Shown one piece after another: positions 1 through 5,082 of a stretch of DNA of 5,082 nucleotides. This stretch comes from Gemmatimonadota bacterium (lineage in GTDB: Bacteria > Gemmatimonadota > Gemmatimonadetes > Gemmatimonadales > Gemmatimonadaceae). Below the pieces are notes generated by a model that was not told the DNA's origin, made no database searches, and saw nothing but the letters and a program-made list of their open reading frames with translations. The stretch covers positions 1 through 5,082 of the forward strand of contig QHUV01000225.1 of the NCBI GenBank assembly GCA_003222065.1. The letters run 5' to 3'. Position numbers and translations under genes: made by a program. Numbering within the stretch: the stretch's first letter is position 1; every line of letters starts with the position of its first letter.

Positions 1-1324
1 CGGACGGCTTCGCAACGACGCTCTCGGCGACGGCGACTCGCGGCGAGCCGGCAACGACTGCCTGCCGAGCTTCGCGCAGCGCCGAATCAGTGTAGGCGCG
101 CACCAGCGTTCGCCGCAGCGAGTCGAGGTTGCCGGCGCCAGGCTGCTGGGCCGCCTTCTGGCGCGTCTTCGCCATCTCCACGCGCACCGCCTCGGCGATA
201 CGCAGCGAATCCTCGTGCGTCAATCGAGCTTGCGGTACGGCGGACGGCGCGCTGTCGGCGCGCGTCGCTGGCCTCGGTGTTGCCGGCACAGGGTCGATGA
301 TCCGACGGCCTCGCGTAAGTGCAATCCCCACAACGACGGCGAGAATTCCCACTACCGCACCGATGAGTGCCAGTCGACTCCCGGAACGAGGCGTTGTCGC
401 CGGCGCCGTCGTTTCCCCACTGCGCGGCGCCATCGGAACGGTACGCGGAGACGACGTCGACGCTGGGGCGCCAGTGGGAGTCGTCATCGCTTCCAACTCG
501 GCGAGTGCCGCCGCGGCCGACGCCGGCCGCTCGTCGGGATGCTTCGCGAGCAGCCGCATAACGAGTGACGCCAACGACGGTGGTACGCCGGGACAAGCCT
601 CCTCGAGTGGCGTCGGCATGCGCGTCAGCTGTGCCGCCATCGTCGCCTGCGGAGAGCTCCCGCTGAACGGTTGCACGCCGGTGAGCAGCTCGTACGCGAG
701 CAGCCCGACAGCGTAAAGATCCATGCGGTGATCGGCGGTCGGATCGGCGGCGAGCTGCTCGGGCGCCATGTATGCCGGTGTGCCGATCGCGATCCCTACC
801 GACGTCGTTCCGGAATGCGGCATCGACGCCGAGAGTGCCTTCGCGACGCCAAAGTCGGTGACGAGCGAATGCGAACCGTGATGAAGAATGTTTCCAGGCT
901 TGATGTCCCGATGCACGACCCCTCGCCTGTGTGCGTAGGCGAGAGCGTCGAGCACGTCATGCAACACTCGCGTCACCGTGCGCGCCGAAAACTGCCCGGC
1001 GTGCACGAGCGAATCGCGGAGCGACACGCCTTCTACGAACGGCATCGTGTACCAGAGCAAATCGCCATGCTCGCCCGCGTTAAGCACCGGCACGATGTGT
1101 GGATGCTGAAGTTGCGCGGCGAGCATGATCTCCCGACGGAATCGCTCGCGATTGACACCTGCACCGAGCTCCGGCTTCAGTACCTTCACGACCACGGCTC
1201 GGCCGAGGGCGTGCTCGATGGCGACGAACACGCGACTCATCCCCCCGCCGGTCAGCTCACGCTGAATCGTGTACGCGGGGGCGAGGGCGCGCTGTAGTTG
1301 GTCGCTGAACGGGTCGGTTTCCAC
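1..1324 (-). CDS. Membrane-anchored PknB-like serine/threonine protein kinase, C-terminus cut by window edge
   Basis: It transfers phosphate from ATP to Ser/Thr of unknown target proteins; the kinase domain should be cytoplasmic. Numbering from GTG 1324, visible motifs are a glycine-rich loop GGGMSRVF (26-33), ATP-binding Lys47 in VVKVL, alpha-C Glu65 in RREI, catalytic HRDIKPGN (138-145), DFG (157-159), GTPAYMAPE (181-189) and subdomain IX D202 in the stretch MDLYAVG, so it looks catalytically intact. A Pro/Thr/Ser-rich linker (about 281-316) leads to one hydrophobic segment (about 318-336, window 317-373), then a charged Ala/Arg-rich region of at least 100 residues, presumably periplasmic. 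The last visible residues are Ala/Val-rich and the fold of the tail cannot be judged. The frame is open from a TAA just upstream, leaving only TTG 1333 or GTG 1324 as starts; neither has a clear Shine-Dalgarno, and GTG is chosen because MET-DPF fits kinase N-termini I remember. It lies about 94 bp downstream of the helicase on the same strand, so cotranscription is possible. Family assignment is firm; substrate is unknown. Confidence 0.93.
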   Translation of the reverse strand, partial: METDPFSDQLQRALAPAYTIQRELTGGGMSRVFVAIEHALGRAVVVKVLKPELGAGVNRERFRREIMLAAQLQHPHIVPVLNAGEHGDLLWYTMPFVEGVSLRDSLVHAGQFSARTVTRVLHDVLDALAYAHRRGVVHRDIKPGNILHHGSHSLVTDFGVAKALSASMPHSGTTSVGIAIGTPAYMAPEQLAADPTADHRMDLYAVGLLAYELLTGVQPFSGSSPQATMAAQLTRMPTPLEEACPGVPPSLASLVMRLLAKHPDERPASAAAALAELEAMTTPTGAPASTSSPRTVPMAPRSGETTAPATTPRSGSRLALIGAVVGILAVVVGIALTRGRRIIDPVPATPRPATRADSAPSAVPQARLTHEDSLRIAEAVRVEMAKTRQKAAQQPGAGNLDSLRRTLVRAYTDSALREARQAVVAGSPRVAVAESVVAKPS

Positions 1325-1418
1325 AGATGCCAAGACGCCGGAGGTCGGACGAAATTACGGCGAGGCACCGCTCACAGGTAGCGCTGGGACGAACTGGCAG
1401 TGACTCGAGTGTTTGACG

Positions 1419-2690
1419 TCAGCGACTCCTTCGACCGTTGGGTCGCCCGCCGGGCGGCCCGCGCCGTGCGTCTTTCTCGCGGGCCCGCGCCCGTTCCTCC
1501 GCGCGTTGCGCGCGAATCTTCGCTATACGCTCAGCGATGGGGACCTCCAGCTTGGCAGTCGGCCTCGCGGTGTAGTCGAAGTCGGGAAGCGTCACGCGTG
1601 GGAGCGGTTTGCCGATCGCCCGCTCGATCGCGCGAAGATCGTCCGTCTCTTCCGGCGACACGAAAGTAAACGCCTCGCCGGTCATCTCCGCGCGCGCCGT
1701 TCGGCCGACTCGATGTATGTAGTCTTCGCTTTGCGCGGGAACATCGAAGTTCACGACGTGGCCTAACGCTTCGACGTCGATGCCGCGCGCGGCGATGTCG
1801 GTCGCGACGAGCACGCGATATCGTCCCGTCTTGAAGCCATCGAGCGCATCCGTGCGCTGCGCCTGCGAGCGGTTGCCGTGAATGCGCGCGGCATTCACGC
1901 CCCGTTTGGTCAGGAATTCCCAGACGCGATTGGCACGGTGCTTGGTGCGCGTGAAGATGAGCGCTTCACGCATGATTCCGCGCTGGAGCAGCGTGAACAA
2001 GAGCGTGGATTTGAGCTCTTGTGGAACTGGATAAACCGCTTGGGTGATGCCGACGGCGGGCGCCGCCTTTCGCTCGAGGTTGATCGTCGCCGGATCGCGG
2101 AGCATTTCCCGGGTAAGGGTCACGATCGGCGCCGGCATCGTCGCGCTGAAAAAGAGCGTTTGTCGCTTCGTGGGCAAATACTTGAGCACGCGCCGGATGT
2201 CGGGCAGGAATCCCATGTCGAGCATCCGGTCCGCTTCGTCGAGCACGAGATGCTCGATACGATCGAGCTTCGCATACGGGTGCCGCAGATGATCGAGCAA
2301 GCGACCGGGTGTCGCAACGAGAATGTCCGCGCCTGTGCGAAAGGCGTGTTCCTGCGGTCCCATGCTAACGCCACCGAAGATAGCCGCCGCCGTGATCGGC
2401 GTGTGCACGGCGAGCTCCTCCAGTTCCTGGAGAATCTGAGCCGCCAGCTCGCGCGTTGGCGTGAGAATGAGTGCGCGTGTGGTGCCGCGCGGCCGACTCA
2501 CGAGCCGTTGCAAGATCGGCAACAGAAAGGCGGCGGTCTTGCCGCTTCCGGTCATGGCGCACGCGAGCACGTCGCGTCCCGCGATAGCGGGCGGAATGGC
2601 ATCGACCTGGATCGGCGTCGGCCGAGTGAAGCCCAGCTCCTTGACGCCGCGTAAGAGATCTGGGTGAAGCTTGAACGAAGTAAAAGGCAC
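1419..2690 (-). CDS. rhlE: DEAD-box ATP-dependent RNA helicase, RhlE-like
   Basis: It is an ATP-dependent RNA helicase of the cytoplasm that unwinds or remodels structured RNA; RhlE proteins are linked to ribosome assembly, RNA decay and cold growth. Numbering from GTG 2690 (423 aa), the full motif set is present: Q motif with upstream Phe6 and PTPIQ (24-28), motif I AMTGSGKT (45-52), Ia PTREL (78-82), TPGR (127-130), DEAD (151-154), SAT (182-184), IFTRTK (245-250), ATDIAARGID (296-305) and HRVGRTAR (326-333). The MLDMGF stretch after DEAD and the IHGN...Q block are typical of RhlE. The tail (about 385-423) is short, basic and rich in Arg/Gly, as in many RNA-binding extensions. The frame extends to a TTG at 2732, adding 14 residues (437 aa), but those codons lie in the heptamer repeat and do not resemble the family; homologues usually begin near MxFxSFxLHPDLL, so GTG 2690 is preferred. 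Neither start has a good Shine-Dalgarno. Confidence 0.94.
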   Translation of the reverse strand: MPFTSFKLHPDLLRGVKELGFTRPTPIQVDAIPPAIAGRDVLACAMTGSGKTAAFLLPILQRLVSRPRGTTRALILTPTRELAAQILQELEELAVHTPITAAAIFGGVSMGPQEHAFRTGADILVATPGRLLDHLRHPYAKLDRIEHLVLDEADRMLDMGFLPDIRRVLKYLPTKRQTLFFSATMPAPIVTLTREMLRDPATINLERKAAPAVGITQAVYPVPQELKSTLLFTLLQRGIMREALIFTRTKHRANRVWEFLTKRGVNAARIHGNRSQAQRTDALDGFKTGRYRVLVATDIAARGIDVEALGHVVNFDVPAQSEDYIHRVGRTARAEMTGEAFTFVSPEETDDLRAIERAIGKPLPRVTLPDFDYTARPTAKLEVPIAERIAKIRAQRAEERARAREKDARRGPPGGRPNGRRSR

Positions 2691-2693
2691 GTT

Positions 2694-2728
2694 GCGTAGA
2701 GCGTTGGGCGTTGAGCGTGGAGCGCTGA
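2694..2728. repeat. Left heptamer array (five GCGTNGA-type units)
   Basis: Five consecutive 7-bp units read on the + strand as GCGTAGA, GCGTTGG, GCGTTGA, GCGTGGA and GCGCTGA. They are imperfect copies of the reverse complement of the unit in the right array at 2761-2809. They sit directly before the preferred helicase start (GTG 2690) and overlap the extra codons that the alternative TTG start would use. A tandem 7-bp unit cycles through all three frames and is unlikely to be selected as protein. Confidence 0.85.
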
Positions 2729-2760
2729 TCAAGGAAGAAGGTTAACGTATCTCCGCCGTT

Positions 2761-2809
2761 ACGCTCCACGCTCCACGCTCCACGCTCGACGCTCCGCGCG
2801 ACACGCTAT
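2761..2809. repeat. Right heptamer array (ACGCTCC units), inverted relative to the left array
   Basis: Units on the + strand are ACGCTCC three times, ACGCTCG, ACGCTCC, then two decayed units GCGCGAC and ACGCTAT. The array is 32 bp from the left array and opposite in orientation. Positions 2762-2778 can pair with 2708-2724 at 16 of 17 positions, including 12 perfect consecutive pairs (2762-2773 with 2713-2724). The last unit runs into the TATACT hexamer at 2807-2812. Origin and role are unknown; similar 7-bp repeats occur between genes in several bacterial phyla. Confidence 0.88.
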
Positions 2810-2812
2810 ACT
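2807..2812 (+). promoter_or_regulatory. Candidate -10 element (TATACT) for the small-gene cluster
   Basis: TATACT matches five of six bases of the bacterial -10 consensus and stands out in a GC-rich, repeat-filled region. Transcription would begin near 2819, about 26 bases before ATG 2845 and after GTG 2815, which supports the ATG start. No convincing -35 lies at the normal distance; the array occupies that position and offers only TCGACG with a short spacer. The same hexamer recurs before the App1-like gene at 3543. Confidence 0.4.
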
Positions 2813-2844
2813 ATGTGGGACATGATCCAATTGTCGGTGACGCG

Positions 2845-3117
2845 ATGTCGCGCGCGTTCGTAAACGAAGACGCGGGAGCGGGCGGGCCCAAGCGGAACTA
2901 TGGCTTGCCGCCACGCGACGATCCGGCTTACGACGCCGCGGCGGCCGACGCATTGCTCGAAGCCGCGCGCGATGGTGAGACGGCGAGCGCCGAGGAGGCT
3001 ACCGGCTATTACTGGGGAGAGGCGCGGCTGCGTCCGCACGTCCGGCGCATTCAGCAGCGCGCCGAGAAAGCCGGCGACGACCGACTGGCGCAGCTCGCGG
3101 CGCGCTTTCTTCGTTAG
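2845..3117 (+). CDS. Small conserved-looking hypothetical protein with MSRAFV-x-ED N-terminus
   Basis: This 90-residue soluble protein has no signal peptide or membrane segment, and I cannot assign a function. It opens with MSRAFVNED, has a basic Gly/Pro stretch (KRNYGLPPRDDPAYD, 16-30), then two likely helical parts: an Ala/Glu-rich helix (31-52) and a C-terminal Arg-rich helical region (about 61-90), separated by the aromatic GYYWGE (54-59). From memory, the SRAFV[KN]E start and the following Asn-Tyr/Pro pattern resemble the extreme N-terminus of some GreA/GreB-family proteins, but the Gre coiled coil and FKBP-like domain are absent, so only the leader is shared. The frame also opens at GTG 2815, adding ten residues; ATG 2845 is preferred because of the MSRAFV start, a weak GGTGA at 2836-2840 and the candidate -10 at 2807. 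It ends 8 bp before the next gene, suggesting an operon. Third positions are strongly G/C, supporting real coding. Confidence 0.8.
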   Translation: MSRAFVNEDAGAGGPKRNYGLPPRDDPAYDAAAADALLEAARDGETASAEEATGYYWGEARLRPHVRRIQQRAEKAGDDRLAQLAARFLR

Positions 3118-3125
3118 GCACTGAT

Positions 3126-3356
3126 ATGTCGGCGCGCCAGGCAAAGGTCGAAGCGATCGGCGATGTCAGCAGCCGCGACCTGGCGCGCTTTCGCCTGGCC
3201 TTGCGCGATCTCCACACCCTGGGTCCTGCCCTCGATTGGCTGCGCGCGCAGGAGCCGCCACGCGCCGTCGGCGACATCGTGACGCAGGACGAATACACGC
3301 ACGACGTCATCGTGCCGTGGAGTGAGCGCCTCGTGCTCGTCTTCGACGCGACGTGA
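3126..3356 (+). CDS. Small hypothetical protein, possibly the N-terminal part of an interrupted gene
   Basis: This 76-residue protein of unknown function begins at ATG 3126, 8 bp after the previous stop, without a clear Shine-Dalgarno. Its N-terminal half (MSARQAKVEAIGD to about residue 45) is charged and helical, with a DLARFRLALRDLH segment and LDWLRAQEPP. Its C-terminal half (from about 48) looks like beta strands, ending in VIVPWSERLVLVFDAT. The chain stops abruptly right after a strand. The stop TGA (3354-3356) is followed at once by GTG 3357 in the same frame, opening another 60 codons of protein-like sequence. Either these are two coupled small genes or one 137-codon gene has been interrupted by a nonsense change, read-through or sequencing error. 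No family is recognised. Spacing and strand suggest cotranscription with the gene at 2845. Confidence 0.7.
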   Translation: MSARQAKVEAIGDVSSRDLARFRLALRDLHTLGPALDWLRAQEPPRAVGDIVTQDEYTHDVIVPWSERLVLVFDAT

Positions 3357-3539
3357 GTGGGCGCGATCACGGCGGTCGCCGTGTGGGATCATGTACCGAC
3401 GGCACAAGAGCTCCTCGACGGCCGGCTCGCGCGGCGTTGGGTGCCGACGCCGTCGCGGCTCAAGGCGGGTGATCGTGTCCTTGGCTACGCCGGCTGCGTG
3501 GTCACCAACACGCCGCATTGTACGAGCGGTCGGCGTTGA
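3357..3539 (+). CDS. Small hypothetical reading frame directly after a TGA, likely C-terminal part of the preceding gene
   Basis: Sixty codons open from GTG 3357, with no base between the upstream stop and this start and with no Shine-Dalgarno nearby. The product reads like real protein: a strand-like GAITAVAVWDHVP (2-14), an AQELLDGRLARRW helix, and KAGDRVLGYAGCVVTN (41-56), which looks like a beta hairpin. G/C at third positions is about 70%, as expected for a coding frame here. It shares its frame with the 3126-3356 gene, so it is most simply the continuation of that protein past an in-frame TGA. Alternatives are a separate gene translated by re-initiation, or a decayed remnant. It ends 18 bp before the App1-like gene. 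Function is unknown. Confidence 0.5.
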   Translation: MGAITAVAVWDHVPTAQELLDGRLARRWVPTPSRLKAGDRVLGYAGCVVTNTPHCTSGRR

Positions 3540-3548
3540 GAGTATACT
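3518..3548 (+). promoter_or_regulatory. Candidate promoter for the App1-like gene (TTGTAC / TATACT)
   Basis: A TATACT hexamer at 3543-3548 sits in the 18-bp gap before ATG 3558, and TTGTAC at 3518-3523 could act as -35 with a longer than usual 19-bp spacer. Transcription would start at about 3555-3556, almost on the ATG, implying a leaderless or near-leaderless mRNA. The absence of a Shine-Dalgarno before 3558 fits. The match was found by eye and the -35 is weak. Confidence 0.42.
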
Positions 3549-3557
3549 AACAAGTCG

Positions 3558-4760
3558 ATGCCCAGTTGGCGCGATCTGAGTGGCCTGGCCTCCGGGCTTG
3601 CCGGCGACGCACGCCGAGCGATGGACCGCGCCCTCGGCAAGACGGGCGCGTATCGCGTCATCGGATACCGTGGCTACGCGACGACCGAGCGCGCGCTCGT
3701 CCTCGGACGTGTGCTCGAGCACACACGCATCGCCACCGCCAAACCGTCGCAAGCGCGGTGGCGCAACCTCCTCGCGATGGTTCAACGCATCGATGCCGAC
3801 CCGCTTCCCTTCGCGAATGTGCGCGCGCGGCTATGCGCGCGTGAGACCAAGGTCGTCGCCGACGACGAAGGCTTCATCAACCGTTGGATCGAGCCCGGTG
3901 GCCTGCTGCGAGCCGGCGCGTGGCATGACGTGCATCTCGAGCTTGCCGCGACAGCGGACACGCCTCTCGCCACGGCGGCGAACCTCCCCGCGCGCGTACT
4001 CGTGCCATCCGCGGGCGCGGAGCTCGGCGTCATCTCCGACATGGACGATACCGTTCTCCAGTCGCAGATCACGAGCTTCGTTCGCGCTGCGCGTCTCATG
4101 TTGCTCGAGAATGCGCGCACGCGTTTGCCTTTTCCCGGCGTCGCCGCTTTTTATCGAGCCCTCGAGCGAGGCGCTCGAGGTACCACGGCAAACCCGATCT
4201 TCTACGTCTCGAGTAGCCCTTGGAATCTTTACGACCTCATTGCGGATTTTCTCGACGCGCAGAGAATTCCGACCGGTCCAATGCTTCTTCGTGATTGGGA
4301 CATCGGCCGTGACTTGCTGCGGACGCGCGATCACAAGCTGACGCAGATTCGGCAGATTCTCACGACCTATCCAACGCTCCCGTTCATTCTCGTCGGCGAC
4401 AGCGGACAGGAGGATCCGGAGATCTACGGCGCGCTCGTGACCGAATTTCCCGGTCGGATTCTCGCGATCTACATTCGGAACGTGTCACCGCATCCGGAGC
4501 GTTCGACGGCGATTCGCACGCTGGCGGAGCAGGTGAGCGCTGGTGGCTCGACGCTCTTGCTCGCGGACGACACGCTCGCCGCGGCACGGCACGCGGCCGC
4601 CCATGGCTGGATCAGCGAGCACGCCCTCGGCGAGATCGGAACGGAGAAGCGCGCCGACGAAGGCGCCACTGGTTCACGAGTGCCTACTCCCGGCGTCGAC
4701 AAGCACAAAGCACCGACGGTGGTCGTCGATCCCGATGTAAAGCGCCGCGACGTCGAGTGA
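3558..4760 (+). CDS. App1-family (DUF2183) phosphatidate phosphatase-like protein
   Basis: This 400-residue protein carries the catalytic domain of the App1 family, a HAD-like Mg-dependent phosphatase fold; yeast App1 converts phosphatidate to diacylglycerol. Visible motifs are DMDDT (161-165, the DxDxT nucleophile motif), YVSSSPWNLYD (216-226, the Ser/Thr motif II region), LRDWD (244-248), DHK (258-260, conserved Lys) and GDSGQEDPEIY (280-290, acidic metal-binding motif). All key residues appear present. The N-terminal part (about 30-150, starting YRVIGYRGYATTERALVLGRVLE) is the usual beta-rich domain before the catalytic one. The last 40 residues are polar and probably disordered. There is no signal peptide or membrane helix, so it should be cytosolic. 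ATG 3558 is the natural start; a TGA in frame lies 18 bp upstream. It has no Shine-Dalgarno but a candidate -10 close by. The family is confident; that phosphatidate is the bacterial substrate is inference. Confidence 0.92.
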   Translation: MPSWRDLSGLASGLAGDARRAMDRALGKTGAYRVIGYRGYATTERALVLGRVLEHTRIATAKPSQARWRNLLAMVQRIDADPLPFANVRARLCARETKVVADDEGFINRWIEPGGLLRAGAWHDVHLELAATADTPLATAANLPARVLVPSAGAELGVISDMDDTVLQSQITSFVRAARLMLLENARTRLPFPGVAAFYRALERGARGTTANPIFYVSSSPWNLYDLIADFLDAQRIPTGPMLLRDWDIGRDLLRTRDHKLTQIRQILTTYPTLPFILVGDSGQEDPEIYGALVTEFPGRILAIYIRNVSPHPERSTAIRTLAEQVSAGGSTLLLADDTLAAARHAAAHGWISEHALGEIGTEKRADEGATGSRVPTPGVDKHKAPTVVVDPDVKRRDVE

Positions 4761-4805
4761 GAGATTGCGAATTAGTCCGGCGAGCTGTTCCTTCTCCGGT
4801 GGATC

Positions 4806-4811
4806 GGAGGG
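4806..4811 (+). promoter_or_regulatory. Strong Shine-Dalgarno (GGAGGG) for the gene at 4819
   Basis: GGAGGG ends seven bases before ATG 4819, an ideal distance. It fixes the start of the DUF1080-type gene and shows that this organism uses Shine-Dalgarno initiation for some genes, in contrast to the genes at 3126 and 3558. The 58-bp gap before this ATG holds no other clear signal. Confidence 0.8.
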
Positions 4812-4818
4812 ACCCTGA

Positions 4819-5082
4819 ATGCCACGCCTCATCACGCTCGCCATCGGGCTCGTCATGACTCTTGAGTCGTTAGGCGACGCCGCGGCCGCCGCGCAGTCGC
4901 CGGCCGATTTTCCCATTCACTCGCTGACGCGCGCCCAGCCGCCGGTCATCGATGCGGGCCCGCCTGGCACGCCGCGCAAGCCGCCGTCCGACGCGGTCGT
5001 GCTCTTCGGCGGCCGGTCACTGAGCGGTTGGCGGTCCGCCGATTCGAGCGCCCAACCGGCACGTTGGAAGCTCGCCGACGAC
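4819..5082 (+). CDS. Secreted 3-keto-disaccharide hydrolase / DUF1080-family protein, C-terminus cut by window edge
   Basis: Only the first 88 codons are present and the frame is open at the window end. The N-terminus is a signal peptide: MPR, hydrophobic LITLAIGLVMTL (4-15), then a run of alanines (21-25) with likely cleavage before Gln26. There is no lipobox cysteine, so it should be released into the periplasm or exported. A Pro-rich linker (about 38-56: RAQPPVIDAGPPGTPRKPP) precedes PSDAVVLFGGRSLSGW (56-71) and ARWKLADD (81-88), which match the typical opening of the DUF1080 concanavalin-like domain (LFdGksLdGW ... WkveDG). Family members include 3-keto-glucoside hydrolases and other proteins acting on sugars or glycosides outside the cytoplasm; the active-site part is not in the window. 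A strong Shine-Dalgarno at 4806 sets the start. It follows the App1-like gene by 58 bp and may be cotranscribed. Confidence 0.85.
   Translation, partial: MPRLITLAIGLVMTLESLGDAAAAAQSPADFPIHSLTRAQPPVIDAGPPGTPRKPPSDAVVLFGGRSLSGWRSADSSAQPARWKLADD

Noticed and set aside
129..1297. Long + strand open frames (195 and 208 codons) opposite the kinase
   Set aside because: They are antisense shadows of a kinase gene with intact motifs; their products are low-complexity Arg/Ser/Ala-rich sequence with no recognisable domain, as expected in GC-rich DNA.
1325..1418. A terminator or strong promoter between the helicase and the kinase
   Set aside because: Only a short ACTCGAGT palindrome and a weak AT patch (AAATTA near 1352) are seen; no stable stem with T-run and no paired -35/-10.
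1878..2654. A 258-codon + strand frame opposite the helicase
   Set aside because: It mirrors the conserved helicase motifs on the other strand and its His/Arg/Glu-rich translation has no family character.
2708..2778. The inverted heptamer arms as a bidirectional transcription terminator
   Set aside because: The flanking genes diverge from this region, so no transcript is expected to end here, the loop is long, and no T-tract follows either arm.
2761..2809. The heptamer array as a CRISPR array
   Set aside because: The units are 7 bp in direct tandem without spacers, and no cas genes are present.
2813..2863. A 16-codon frame (ATG 2813 to TAA 2863) overlapping the start of the small protein gene, as a possible leader peptide
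   Set aside because: It begins before the expected transcript start, has no ribosome binding site, and its product (MWDMIQLSVTRCRARS) shows no attenuator-like pattern.
3114..3785. A 223-codon minus-strand frame across the small genes and the App1 start
   Set aside because: It crosses several plus-strand genes and the intergenic gap, and its product is Arg-rich without motifs; the plus-strand frames have better codon patterns and recognisable protein.
4674..4916. An 80-codon minus-strand frame spanning the App1 end and the DUF1080 start
   Set aside because: It is antisense to a clear Shine-Dalgarno and signal peptide start and has no protein-like features of its own.

Overview
The window is GC-rich, densely coding bacterial DNA. 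My best guess is Gemmatimonadota or a similar soil lineage. This rests on codon use strongly biased to G/C in third positions, the style of the Ser/Thr kinase (GGGMSRVF glycine loop followed by a single membrane anchor), two small hypothetical proteins of a type I associate with that phylum, and a secreted DUF1080-type hydrolase. No rRNA or tRNA is present to confirm it.

Left half, minus strand: a RhlE-type DEAD-box RNA helicase (stop at 1419; preferred start GTG 2690, alternative TTG 2732) is followed after about 94 bp by a membrane-anchored PknB-like Ser/Thr protein kinase. The kinase starts at GTG 1324 and runs off the left edge, so its C-terminal domain is incomplete.

Centre, 2691-2844: the intergenic region between the divergent helicase and the rightward genes holds two arrays of a 7-bp repeat in opposite orientation. 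Reading the + strand, GCGTNGA units lie at 2694-2728 and ACGCTCC units at 2761-2809. Their arms can pair over 16 of 17 positions, so a helicase transcript starting to the right of the arrays would carry a large hairpin just before the start codon. A TATACT hexamer at the right edge may be a -10 element for the rightward genes.

Right half, plus strand: three tightly packed small reading frames (2845-3117, 3126-3356, 3357-3539) precede an App1-type (DUF2183) phosphatidate phosphatase-like protein (3558-4760). The second and third small frames share one frame and are separated by a single TGA, so they may be one interrupted gene. A TATACT hexamer ends 9 bp before the App1 ATG, with no Shine-Dalgarno sequence, which suggests a near-leaderless promoter. 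At the right edge, after a clear Shine-Dalgarno sequence, begins a secreted protein of the 3-keto-disaccharide hydrolase/DUF1080 family, cut by the window end.

The genes do not form one obvious pathway: RNA remodelling, signalling, possible lipid phosphate metabolism and extracytoplasmic glycoside processing are neighbours. I see no CRISPR array, transposase, integrase, tRNA, rRNA or defence cassette. No gap between genes exceeds 300 bases. The points most worth a second look are the inverted heptamer arrays, the in-frame TGA at 3354-3356 and the small SRAFV protein.
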